The position numbers and the translations under genes are program-made. Shown here in pieces: positions 15,966 to 28,137 of a stretch of DNA of 64,000 bases. Each line of letters opens with the position of its first letter. Within the stretch, counting starts at the first letter, position 1. The DNA comes from Nymphaea colorata (taxonomy: Eukaryota; Streptophyta; Magnoliopsida; Nymphaeales; Nymphaeaceae). The notes below the pieces were generated by a model. It ran no database searches and was not told where the DNA came from. It saw nothing but the letters and a program-made list of their open reading frames with translations. Location of the stretch: NCBI RefSeq assembly GCF_008831285.2, contig NC_045139.1, forward strand, positions 32,089,706 to 32,153,705, given 5' to 3'.

Positions 15966-16083
15966 CAATTCTTGAAGGAAATCCTCAACGAACTGTGTTT
16001 ATAACAAGGGAAGAACAAGCCAGGGAACTTACGAGCAGAAGCCAGAGTATAAAAAGCCTGCTGAGGAATTTGACAGTGATTAG
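15966..16083 (+). pseudogene. TFIIF beta last-exon fragment (dead duplicate)
   Basis: This matches 4014-4133 closely, from CAATTCTTGAAGG to the TAG stop. It is 118 bp against 120 bp because of a 2-bp deletion in the codons for Cys-Val, which shifts the frame. The acceptor CAG has become CCG. No other TFIIF exon is present upstream, so it cannot be expressed as the gene's last exon. Confidence 0.9.
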
Positions 16084-16859
16084 ATTCCCTCGCAGCAGAG
16101 AGACGAGAAGTGTGAGGCTAGTAGGATGCCTTCTTCCTTTGAGTATATATTCTCTCGTGCCTTGAAAGTAGGCAATTACGGGAATTTATTCGGCGTGCAC
16201 AAGAGTGATTATGCCCTTCTTTTGGCCTTTGATATGGTTTTGATTATATTGAAGCTTCATTGTTTTGATCTGCATCTCTAGCGAATCATTGGTAACGAGG
16301 AGGAATTCATTCCAGGTATGAACTAAGAAACTCATGGTTTTGATCTGCATATGTAGTTAATTATTCAAAATTTCTTGTGCTTGTGACGTTTGTGGATTCA
16401 ATAATCCACAAATTCAATAACTACAACCGAATTATAGGCACTTATACATACAAACAATCAAATATTTCAAAATAACAATGTAAAAGTTTAACATATTTTG
16501 TGAAATTCGCCATGGATGGAGATCGTTTGCTTAAATAATTCTCCATGCAAGAAGAAAATGGATGTAAACAACGTCGAGATTTTGGTTTCCTTATGTTGTC
16601 CAGAATTTGAACTGACATGTACGACCCTTGAGTTAACGGGTATACCATAGGTCTATCGGGATACGGAAACTAACTCTCAACCCAAAGGGCGGGGGAAAGG
16701 GGTTAAACAGAGACAGAAGACGCCATGAAAAAGATGGTGGAGATTCTGCTATGTATTCATGGTAGTTGAAGGCCGTTACTTTCTTAAACCGACGGAGCGG
16801 TGTCATAAATATCGGCCTCCCCACCAATATAATGCAATGGCCGACAGAGGAGCCATGAA

Positions 16860-17023
16860 CAGGGCAGAGCCAAGGTAGGGCCTGCATGGGACCTGGACCT
16901 ACCTCAAAAAAAAAAAAAAATCACTTGTTTTATATAAAAATTTTGAAAAATGATAGTTCGGCCCTAATCAAAATTTAGAAATTTTAATTCGGCTCCTCTC
17001 ATGAAAAAATTCTAGCTCTGCTG
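16860..17023 (-). mobile_element. MITE-like element (GGAGC family), inverted copy
   Basis: The ends form an imperfect terminal inverted repeat: CAGGGCAGAGCCAAGG at the left and, as reverse complement of the right end, CAGCAGAGCTAGAA. The interior is the reverse complement of the core in the copies at 14703 and 17622 (AAATTTTGAAAAATGATA). No clear 8-bp target duplication remains. Confidence 0.55.
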
Positions 17024-17621
17024 TTGGCCGCGAAGATCAGCTGATATAACACCAGATGGATCTTTGAATAAAATAACAATAAATATTAATTTTCAATTTT
17101 AATTTGAAATTCATTTTAGAAACAGCCGGTTCGGATACGACCCAATTCAGATCTGGCCTGACTCGCTGGATCACTCACTCAGGCGCAGTGTTGCCGCCAC
17201 TACCACCTATTTTAAAAATATATATATATATTGAAAATAACTAAAAAATTGCAGAAATTGGATAAAAAACATGGTAGAAATGAGCACTTAAGAATTTTTT
17301 ATTTGATAATCTCAGATCTTAGATTCATAGTTGAACTGGAATCCACTTGGTGTTTAAAGAAACAGAGGGTCTAACAGCATAGATCTGGGATCCATGTTAC
17401 ATATATTAAAAAAAAAAGTCAAGATCTGAGGTCCATGGGAGTTCGGGATGAGTTCAAATAAACATCCCACACAGCTGGACCCAGCCTACTGTGGAAAATA
17501 AGCATGTCTAAGTAGGGCAACTGCCCACACCTGGCTCCGCCACTGTTGACTAACAAACTAGAAACAAATATTAGCAGAACTTGTACCCGCAGTCAAAGAC
17601 ATGATTTTAATGTTTCGTTAT

Positions 17622-17814
17622 CAGGGATGGAGCCAAAAATTTTTCATGAGATGGGCCCAATTAACGTTTTTAAATTTTAACACGGGCCAAAATATCATTT
17701 TTCAAAATATTTATATATGACAAGTAAAATTTTTTAAAATTCACATGTAATTTTTTTTTTAAAAAAAAATTGAGGTGGGGCCAGGGCCCATGCAGGCCCC
17801 TTAGCTCGACCCCT
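17622..17814 (+). mobile_element. MITE-like element (GGAGC family)
   Basis: It begins CAGGGATGGAGCCAAAAA and ends TTAGCTCGACCCCT, an imperfect inverted repeat of about 14 bp. The interior has the family core ATCATTTTTCAAAATATTTATATA and a GGTGGGGCCAGGGCCC segment. The flanks TTCGTTAT and TTCATGAT agree at 6 of 8 bases, consistent with a decayed 8-bp target duplication as made by hAT transposases. Confidence 0.6.
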
Positions 17815-18164
17815 ATTCATGATGCTTTTCTTGCTTGCCCAATCTTGTCATTTAGTTGGAAGTTTATGTTGTTCCTGTATTGTGTGTGTGTGTGAAACAC
17901 ACATGGGATCTAAGCTATGTCTGAAATAACATCGAGGGACATAACATAGTTGGTCAGCTTGGGGGTCGCGCACCCTCTCTTCAATTTCATGGGTGCAACT
18001 CTTTTGAACTGCATACATTGGCTACACGATACTCAAGGTGAAAGGTGTATTGCACACCACATGTAAGTCCCGAAGTAGCCTTGAACCTTGGAGATAAAAG
18101 GAAGGGGGAAGAGCCTTGCCTCTAGTGAACTGTTATATCATTGACCATGAAAAAGGTTCAAATT

Positions 18165-18427
18165 AATATTTTTCTAAATAAGAGCAACCATAATAACAAT
18201 GACAGCAGTAGTAGTGTCGACCATCCAAAGTGAGGTTAGACGCCCCTCTCATTCCTCTTGTCTCCAGTGACTTGGGCTCGGGACCTGAGCAGGGTACGGT
18301 ACACCCTGTAGCTTGAGTGTCACAATCCTATTGTTTGTTGTTCAGGAAAATAGCACTCATGGGAATCAAACTGACGATGTGCCATCTACACGTTCATTAC
18401 CCAACCAACTATTCTACGCCCTTTGAG
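18165..18427 (-). mobile_element. tRNA-related SINE candidate
   Basis: On the minus strand the sequence starts near GGGCGTAGAATAGTTGGTTGGG (A-box-like, about 18421-18400) and has AGTTTGATTCCC (B-box-like, 18372-18361) about 35 nt on. A non-tRNA body follows, with a T/A-rich end near 18170-18200. The ends and target duplication are not resolved. Confidence 0.45.
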
Positions 18428-21400
18428 GCTGCAATAGTGTCGTTCGAAGTGAATAAATCCCGAAAAATATTGAAAATGTTCATGTCGGTTGTATCAAGCT
18501 AAGCTTCTATCAGCACACTTTCCTTGACCACATGGGCTGGACTTGAAAATAATAGAAGGTCTCTGTATAGGCCATTGCATTATTCTGGTTAGGGACTGAT
18601 ATAATGATATAATGTGCATAACGCGCAATTATTCGGACAATAATGCTCGATCTGTTTTTTTTTTTTTTTTTTTTTGGGCAATTAACGTTTAGAAAAAGTT
18701 TGTTAAAAATGTTTCAAATGATTGTCTATATTTTGGATCTAATGTTCGTTCGGGTTTAAGTTTTTTATTTCTGGTTTTGGATCTGAATATACAGCTTCGG
18801 TTCCAAGATAATCAAATGGCTCCAACTCCAAAACCATTAATATGGAATGCCCATGTAATGACTGGATTCAAAAGATTAAGAACTCAAAAGAAAATCCAGA
18901 TCTGAACTATTTAACTCCGGATCTGTGATGGACTCATTGCTCGTTATTGTGCTATTTAAGGTTTTATCAAAATGGAACCCGAAAGGAAAATCTAATTTCA
19001 ACCAAAGAAGCTTTCCTAGTGAGTAAAATTTTTTTATGACATTTGAGAAAAGAAGAACGACGATGCAAGTTTAGCATGTCGGAAGTAAGTACCAATAATA
19101 TAACATTTAAATAAACTTGATGCTACCAAGACATATTTTTTTTTAAAAAAAAAAAAACTTAGGAGACGTTTTTAAGATCAGATCTTCCCCCTTTCAATCG
19201 ATTTTTTTTTTTATGCAATGAAGTAAAATTAGGTTTTAATTATGGATCTCATGTCCTTGGTTTGAACTTTGATGAATCAAAATCATGTCACATCACGTCT
19301 ACATCAGAACCATAAATTTCAAATCAGGTGCCAAAATAACAATGAAACACCATGCCAAAATCAAGTTTTTACACAAAAGTGCCCACTTTTCTTTTCTTTT
19401 TCAGTTAACTGTTTCTTCCATTTATATTTGAGGTGGCCTTAAAAGAAAAGAAAAAAAGTGTTCTCATGTTCCCCCTTCAAAAGTGTACGTTGTTCAACTC
19501 CGTAGGTCATAGCACGTGTAGGTGTCGGCAGGAACAAGGGTCGTAGCATTTGAATTCGCTTAAGTTAGAGAGCTCTTTCTGTAAAATTTTGATGTAATAT
19601 CAAATAAATTAGATTCCCTTTGCGCTTCTATTTTTATTTTTATATGCATGAACGAATCTGCCGACAACATTTAGAGGGCAAGGAGCACTTAATGCTGCCA
19701 TCGCCTATCCTCACCCACCTGTACAAAATTTAGGTGGCCCTTTTTATTAAGGCTATAGTTTCAAAGTTTTAATATAAATTTTTAACATTTTTATAGGAAT
19801 TAAATAAATTTTTTAAAATTATATATATATATATATATATATAAATTGAGGGGTCACCTCTGATTATAGATCTCCAAGACTTGAGCTCTTGTTTCTCCGT
19901 TTATCTCTCAAACTTTGGATTTGACGTTTTAGCTTCTTAACATGGATTTGAGTTCATGTTTATGTGGATTTCAAATCAAATCCGAAACTACCGAACATAG
20001 GAAGAGTTTCTTTCAATGAATCCAATGTTACCAAAATCAACTCTGGATCCGCTGGAGTGGCCGATTTTGACCTAATCGGTTTGCTATTTGATTCTATGGC
20101 CGATTTAAGAGTATCGTATGTCAAATTTTAACTATTTTTTAAATTTCCAATTTTTTTTGTTTATATATATATATAGGTATTATTTATTTTATTAGAAGAT
20201 AAATTATTTAATATTTTTTTGCCAGTTTAACAGTGATATGTGCCATTTTTAAATATATATTTTTTTCATTTTAATTAAACATAATTAAAATGATAATAAA
20301 GCATGTTAGGAGTCGCAAGAATCAATCTCCTAACATGCTAGCTACTCTAAAAAGCATTTTTCTTCTTCATTTCAAAAAAATAAAAGCTGACGTTGTACTT
20401 TTACCGACCCGAATCAAATCCAGTGGAAAAAGACTCGCGTTCCTGTTGTCCCACGGACGAGTGCATTCATCATGTCAGCATCGGATCCCCGACTGGGCCT
20501 TGCGACAATTTTTTTGGATCTTGTTAGAGATTCGCCTCTTTGTCTCGGCTTTTTGTCCTGGGTGACTCTACTGTTCCGTCTGTCAACTCTTTCTCCACCT
20601 TTCTTATTACGTTTTATTGTGATACTAATTTGTATATTCTCTTCTTATATTTCGTTTCTGCGGTTTAGGGGACTTCTTGTCCCCAAATTTTACTATATAT
20701 TTCCATTTTATCGACTCGGCTTCCTTGTCGTTTTGGTTATTCATTGAATGGGACACGAGAACATGTGGCACATTAAAAGGGTGTTGAATGAGGAAATAAA
20801 TTGTGTTTTAAAAGAAAAGAACACCATGTTCCTGTTTGATTAAATATAACGTGGTGTGACTGTGCTTAGGGTATGACTGATTGATCTATGAATGCGTCAA
20901 TAATTGTATTATGTTTCTCAAAATAAGATATTTGGATGATACTTTCATTTACCCCACTTTTGTGAAATCCAAAAAGTAGGTTTTATGAAAATTAATAACT
21001 TTTTTAATGAGTTTTAAAAACATAGTTTATTTGTTTCTGTGACACATTTAACATAAACAAACATACCCAAAATGTTTTGATCTTGCTTAGTTGGATTCAA
21101 GTTTATAAATTTCCATAGCAAGCCAAAACTCAGATTTCGGCTCCGGCGAGAGTTCCATGTTAAAGTCTCTTGATTCGTACTTGGATGAAGATCTCGGTAC
21201 AATCTGATTGGATGTATAATTTGTTTAGCAAATTGACCTGAAAAGATTGGGATTCAGCCAGATATTCCATTGAATCTGAACAATCTGTATCCATGCTGAA
21301 CAAGAAATTTGCAGTATCAACGATTACCGGATTTTGTCACCAAGAATTTACTAAGATTGAATGTTTGAAGTGCGACTAACTTGAAACGAAAAATATTCAC

Positions 21401-22027
21401 TGCTTCAATCGCCACACAACTATCTTTTTCATAATATAAAAACCAATGGTGTGTTTTTTTTTTTTTTGCTGTCGATAATTGTTGAAGTGTTCTTTTGAAA
21501 ATTTCCAACAACTCGAGAACTACAGAAACGGATCTGAAAGTGAAAAGGTTTCCGACATTTCAGCCATAAATGTAATGAGAAGCAGATCGGAAGGATAAGA
21601 AAATTCAACTACTTTTACAGATTCAAGCAGGGGTCCGGTTCTTCACGTCATCTTGCCGTCACTTCCGGTTGTGGGGACACGAGCCCATCGTCGTAGCTTG
21701 CTGTCCTCTGGATCCTTGAAGTTCGTATATGACCGAGAGCGAGAGCAGGGGAAGGAGATTGAGGAGGGTGAGAGAAGGAGTTGCCCAAGTCTTCCAAGTT
21801 CCTAGCAGAGAGATTCTCATCCTTCTTCTTGGGCATCGGCCATTATCGCCGTTGGTGCTGACACGAACCCTCTTACACGTTCCAAGCAGAGAGATTCCCA
21901 TTCTTGTTCTTGAGCATCGACCATTCTTGCCGGTGGTGCTGACACGAAGCCTAACCCCTGGACTCTCATCCTCTTGTTGACGTTGCTACATCTCTCTCCT
22001 CCCAAGCTCCACTTGTTTGCTACCAAG

Positions 22028-22232
22028 GTTAGCTCTCTCGCTCGCTCTCTCTCTCTCTCTCTCAAAGTCATTTCTGCTTCTGGTATGCTCTTTTGTACCA
22101 TTTGGATGGAAACGGATATTCATTGATGAAATTTACGTAGTTTTCTTGCTTGAATGGTAGTCGGTTGTCGGTTAATGCGAAAATAGCGTTGTCGGCAGTC
22201 TCCTTTTTCTTGCTAATTGAGTTTTCTTGTAG
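22028..22232 (+). promoter_or_regulatory. Probable 5' UTR intron of PMT
   Basis: A donor context CCAAG/GTTAGC at 22028 is followed by a CT microsatellite. An acceptor TTTTCTTGTAG ends at 22232. The start codon is 130 bp further on. Copy A keeps the donor but not the acceptor. This is inferred from splice signals only. Confidence 0.4.
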
Positions 22233-22361
22233 GTATTGGAAGAGAGACTGCTGTTACGGATCGATGCTGTCTGGGCCTGCGTTCTTTGGACTTCTTGATG
22301 CGTGAAGTTTTATAGTAGGGGGAGTCTCTGAGTTTTACAGGTTAAATCTGTACCTGAGAAA

Positions 22362-25300
22362 ATGGGTATGGGGAAAAATCCGAGGGGAAGTAAGAGATCT
22401 TCCTCGTCCTCATGTTCTACGGTTTCTGTGATCGTTTTTGTGGCGTTTTGCTTGGTGGGGTTATGGATGTACTCCTCCTCTTCTGTAATTCCCTTGCAGA
22501 AGTTTTCTTCTTCTTCAATTAAGACTTCTTCAAAATTTAGATCTGAACAAAGAACGCCGTTGAAGGATCGGGTGTTTGAGGATAATCCTGGCGATTTGCC
22601 GGATGATTTGGTGAAGCAAGAAGATGATAAGATTAGTGATAATGATAAGAACAACGAGAATTATCAAAGCACAGCAGATCAGTTGAAGGAAGGTGGTATA
22701 CGAGAGAGGAGCGATGGCGAAGAAGACTCTGGAACCATGGTGGACAGGTCTGTTGTACAGAAGGATGATGACGACGGCACAAAACTAGAAAATGAAAATG
22801 TGCTCGAAAATGTCCAGGGAGAGGACCGACAATCCGTGGATCAAGAAGATGGGGACAAAGGAACAAATCAATCATCAGATAGGGATGACCCTGAGAAGGG
22901 ACTCTTCCAATCGGTTGAGCGGGATGAAGCTGAAAAAGAACAGTCTCAGCTACCCGAGGGTGAGTCTCACCGGGAAGAGATTGAAATCAATGGCAACGGA
23001 GATCAAGAGAGCCACGTGGATGAAAATGTTCTACAGAATGAGGACCAAAGTGGATCTCACTCTACACAAGAAGGCGAAGAAAAAATAACGACACACTCCG
23101 ACGGGAAAGGAGATGGAGATGGATCACCGGCGACAGAAGGCCAGGAAGAAGAGAAAGTCGATGATCAACAAAGTCCTGACACCGTTGCCACCCCAGAGGA
23201 CGAATCAAGGAAGCAAGAAAATGATGAGAAAGAAACAAGTCTCTCTGGTGAGTCATTCCCTGATGGAGCGCAGTCTGAAATACTAAATGAAACCAAAGCA
23301 GATCAAGGGTCATGGGCAACTCAAGCTGATCAATCTGAAAACGAAAAGGAAAGGCAGAATGTTCGTTCTTCGGAGAAAGATGAATCATCTGAAATTTCTA
23401 AAAGTGAGGGTGGGATCAAGGAGGAGACTGGTGGCGCATATGGATACACGTGGGAACTTTGTAATGCAACGGCGGGGCCTGACTACATACCTTGTCTTGA
23501 TAATGAAGCATTTCTCAAGACCTTACACACTAGAGGACATTTTGAGCACCGAGAAAGACATTGCCCTGAGGAGAGCACTACATGTCTTGTCCCTCTTCCC
23601 AAAGGATATAGGCGTCCTATCGGCTGGCCTAAAAGCAGAGACAGGGTAAAAGAACAAAAACGCTAACAAAACTGTAGAACAAGATTTTATCTTATTCTTT
23701 CCTTTCAAATTGTAGCCTTACATGTGTTTTATCTAATGCTGCTTGCAGATATGGTATAACAATGTTCCTCACACCCAGCTTGCTGTGGTTAAGGGGCACC
23801 AAAATTGGCTGAAAGTTAGCGGGGAGCATCTTATTTTCCCTGGAGGTGGCACTCAGTTCATACATGGTGCACTACACTATATTGATTTTATTCAGAAGGT
23901 CCTTCTTTTTTCTTTTGCTATCCTCCAAATTTCTCATCTTTTTCTATTATCCTGATGACATCCATGCTTGTGAGATACATGGCGCTCAGTTCATCTTGTT
24001 TTTTAAAGTTGCGCTAGCAATGTCTTACTTAGAAAAACAGTGGATTGTCTTGTACTAGAGGTACCATGTGGGTTACCAGAAAATAGTGCGTCCATCCGAA
24101 TCTAATGGAACCAAAACTACTTTTACCTGGCTCCGTTATGAAAATAAGTTAGTATTTTCTCATGCTTCGTTTCAGTCATTTATACAAGGTTATAATTTGA
24201 ATAAAAACGCAGCAAGCATTTGTAAAAGGTGGAAAAATATAATGACAGTGGTCTTGTTCGAAAGCTATCAAGCTGGAAGAGTGCAGACAGTCACAACTCT
24301 AACCCATGTGTGTCTTGCTAGCTTGGTTTACTTGTAGAGATAAAATCTAGGTGGGTATGGACAGAAACCTTTGGGTTTTACAGTTACATGGTTAAAGTTT
24401 AAACAACTTTCTAATTCTTCATGATTGCTCATACTGGGGAGAAGGAATTAAGGAATGTGAAAGAGGAAGATCTGGGGGTTGGTGTGAAACTGTAAATGTA
24501 AAGATTGGATTTATAAGCCAAAAAGGTTCAGGCCATCAAATCATTAACATTTATAAAATTACTATACATCTTAAAAACGCTTAGAACATATTGAATTGTT
24601 GGTGTCTGGACGTGCAAATCACATTTGAATGGTTAGATTTGTGAAAGTGTGCCTCTTAAGTGCATATAGATTTATGAATATAATGAAAAAGATGATATCT
24701 GTTCATCAAGAAAAGAAAGTACAAGCAACCAAATATGGCCAAAATGCTGCCAGCAGGAAGCATTCCTTACTTGAGCTTGGGTCTAGATTGTCCAAGAAAC
24801 AACAAACATGTGAGCAACAGAGTTTCTTCTTGGTATGCTATTTTATCTTTATGTTGTACTAAATAAATGCAGCCAATGTTAGGTGATACCATTATGGTTT
24901 TTCTTGTTTGATGCATGAAGTCCGTTTAACAAATGAAATTAATGGCATATTGGAACTACAAAGAGGTCTTTTAAAGATTTCTTCATGTAGAAAATTTAAT
25001 CATATGGCTTGGAACTATGCAGACCGAGCCCCAAATTGCATGGGGAAAGCGAACTCGCGTGATACTGGATGTTGGTTGTGGAGTTGCCAGCTTTGGTGGT
25101 TATCTTTTTGAGAGAGATGTGCTAGCAATGTCATTTGCACCAAAAGATGAGCATGAGGCCCAAGTTCAGTTTGCACTTGAAAGAGGCATTCCAGCTATAT
25201 CTGCTGTCATGGGCACAAAGCGCCTACCTTTTCCAAGTATGGTTTTTGATGTGGTACATTGTGCTCGGTGCAGAGTCCCTTGGCATGCAGAGGGTATTGC

Positions 25301-26689
25301 TTCTCACTAGACTTCGCTTCACATCTTAGGTTCCTACTAGAAGATCTGTTTTTGCGATAATGATTTTACTGAAATATTTATGCAGGCGGCAACCTTCTCT
25401 TAGAACTGAATCGTCTTTTACGACCTGGAGGCTTTTTCGTTTGGTCTGCTACTCCAGTCTACCAGAAGCTGAAAGAGGATGTTGAAATATGGAAAGGTAG
25501 GAAACTTCCTAATATTTGTTCTCCGTTCCTGCACTTTTAAACTGAGTCTGACAGATCGTAATTTTGTTCTCAGCAATGACTTCCCTTACAAAATCCATGT
25601 GCTGGGATCTGGTGGTCATAAAGAAGGACAAACTGAATGGTGTAGGCGCTGCTATCTACCGTAAACCCACAACCAACGAATGTTATGACAAAAGAAAGCA
25701 TAACAGCCCAGCTTTATGTGATGTAAAGGATGATCCTAATGCAGCATGGTGTGTTGACCTCACTCCTAACTCTTGGAGTTTTGAATTGAACCGCCATTGT
25801 TGTTTTCAATTTCTGAACTTTAAAACTTGGTGTCTGTTTTAGGTATGTGCCACTTCGCCCATGTATGCATAGGGTACCAGTTGACCACATAGAACGGGGC
25901 TCACAATGGCCTAAGGAGTGGCCACAGAGACTGTACACACCTCCTTATTGGTTAAACAGCTCACAGGTTGGAATATATGGAAAACCAGCACCAGAAGATT
26001 TTGAAAAAGACTATGAACATTGGAAACGTATAGTGAAAACGTCATACATTGATGGAATGGGCATAGACTGGTCTACCGTTCGGAATGTCATGGACATGAG
26101 AGCAGTTTATGGAGGGTATGAACCATATTTCTAGCAGTAAAGAATTTTCTTTGTCTGCTGTTTCCAGAACTAATAGTGAATACATGCAGGTTTGCTGCAG
26201 CATTAAGAGATCTGAAAGTCTGGGTGATGAATGTGGTGGCAATAGATTCACCAGATACGCTTCCAATTATTTATGAGCGTGGGCTGTTTGGTATTTATCA
26301 TGACTGGTGTGAATCATTCAGTACCTACCCAAGAACTTACGATCTTCTGCACGCCGATCACCTTTTCTCTAGCTTGAAGAACAGGTTACAATTATGTCGT
26401 GTTCTTGATAGATTCCTGCTTATGCACCCAGGCCGTTGTGTAATTTTGAGTTGGTTTGGCTTGAGATTGCAGGTGTGATGTTGTAGCTGCGATGGCGGAG
26501 GTCGACCGGATCTTGAGACCTGGTGGCAAACTTATCATGCGTGACGAGTCCAGCATCGTGAGCCAGTTGGAGAGCGTGATCAAATCTCTTCACTGGGAGA
26601 TTAGATTTACCTTTTCTAAGAATCAGGAAGGGATACTCCTCGCGGAGAAAACTTTTTGGCGGCCAACAAAACTTTCAAGTGACAACTGA
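22362..26689 (+). CDS. Golgi-type putative methyltransferase (QUA2/PMT family, PMT24-27-like), 8 exons, 891 aa
   Basis: The PMT (DUF248) family are type II Golgi membrane proteins thought to methylate pectin; the substrate of this subgroup is not firmly known. Exons: 22362-23645, 23749-23898, 25023-25293, 25386-25496, 25574-25748, 25843-26115, 26190-26384 and 26473-26689; all introns are GT-AG and phases close. Residues 1-17 are basic, 18-40 form one membrane anchor, and about 45-360 are a very acidic, low-complexity Glu/Asp/Gln/Ser stem. The catalytic part starts at [20 protein letters not shown]. It has [12 protein letters not shown], the SAM-binding motif [47 protein letters not shown] (twice), NVMDMRA and [12 protein letters not shown]. 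The long acidic stem fits the PMT24-27 branch. Intron 2 is about 1.1 kb. The gene converges on the PPR gene downstream. Confidence 0.95.
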
Positions 26690-28137
26690 CTGCCTTTTTT
26701 GGTGCATTATTGGCAGCAGTTGGCACTTGGCAGCTATGCACAATCTCTGCAACATCTTACCAATGTCCAGGTGCTTCTGTAATTTGACCATTAGCCTGTT
26801 CAGGTTCTGATTCTTTGAACTATGTATTATTTCAAATAGGCTCCTCTCTCTCTCCCTGCTTGCCCTTTTTTTTTTCTTCTTCCTCTCCTGCCTCTTTGAT
26901 TCCTCCTAAATAGGCATTGAAGAATTTGCTTACATTGATATCTATAAAAATGATGCGTACAACTTGAATGGCATCATCCGATTCTACTCGGTTATCCCAT
27001 TTATCTTGTTTGCTTTGTTTTTTTTTTCCATTAGCATTTGCTTTTGCTGTTTCATTGACCTTAATCATGTGTTCTTTTGCTTGAGGTCTATGTATTTATA
27101 AATAACTTTCTTTCTGGTAGGGGGTACTGGTCGCCTGAAAACTTTACTTTATAGTCCTTTACTGGTAAAACTTGTTCGTTCTTCTATTCTTTTTTCTGTG
27201 GATAAAAGAAAAATGTATGCACCTTACGTGAGGAGCTGCACAAGCCTTTCCATGGCTGTAGAAGCAAGGGATCAGTTTATTTTTGTCTGCCAGCAGGTGG
27301 CAGTGTTGTCAGTGACCAACTGTAAGCCTTCGAATTTTGATGATTCTACATAGAGGTACCAAATGGTCTGCGGGGATTGTAGGACCAAATGGTTTGCGTG
27401 TTTACTAGAAATCAACGCGTATTTGCGAAGAATCAACGCGGTCTGTGTCACGTTAGCTGTCTGAATTAACTGCTAACGATTAGCTTCTCCTGCCACAACA
27501 TTATTATTTTTTTTTACCCCATAGTAGATTATCAGATGCAGATCTCTCTCTCTCTCTAACAATATCCATATTCTCTCTTCAAATTCAGTATTATTGTAAC
27601 GGAAGAGCTGTTTGGATCCAGACAAGGCAAATGTGGCCCTCGCTTTTTTATTTTGCTAATTGCTAATAAGGTTAGAGGTTTCCTAGAAATGGAGAACATT
27701 TTTTATCTCCATGGATTAAAAAAACGTTATGCATTTCTTTGAACAAGTTGAATAGAAAGGATAGAGATTTTTCTCACTTCCTCCAAAAACAAATGAGAGA
27801 GAGAGAGATATCAAATGATGTGTTGAAGCTTAACACCTCAAAAACAAAAGCATCTATTGAACTCCGACGTCAATCACAATCTACCAATGATCTTCACTGT
27901 ACCGGAGAATGGGTCCGGTTGACTCTCTCGTTCGTACCTGGAAAACTGAAAATTCGGTTACCTATGACAAAGGGTGTGGTTTAGAAGATTGTGCAACAAT
28001 CTTTTTCTTAAAGAAGGTTTTACATCTACCTTTTTCATCACAGAAAGAACTGTAAGTGAGCTTCTGTCATTTGTATCAACAATTGATGACTACCCATTGC
28101 AACCTTGCAAGCACAAGCTTATTGACAGGCAGTGTTA
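26690..28137. other. PMT 3' flank and convergent intergenic space
   Basis: This holds the 3' UTRs of two genes facing each other. Homology with copy A resumes at about 27838-27845. Before that I see only AT-rich sequence, GA/CT microsatellites (about 26839-26855, 27540-27557 and 27793-27806) and no coding frame with a known motif. Confidence 0.5.

Larger units (their letters stand above)
16410..21054. other. Repeat-rich insertion zone inside copy B, no gene
   Basis: Copy A has only about 360 bp at this position. The stretch holds two MITE-like elements, a SINE candidate, and A/T homopolymers at 16905-16920, 18655-18676 and 19137-19158. It also has short (TA)n runs at about 17218-17230, 19819-19843 and 20163-20176. 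Two overlapping frames at 20290-20747 have no recognisable domain and biased, low-complexity composition, so I do not call them genes. Confidence 0.55.

Noticed and set aside
20290-20747. Two overlapping 91-codon frames
   Set aside because: No known motif, hydrophobic low-complexity translation and location inside a repeat-rich insertion zone.
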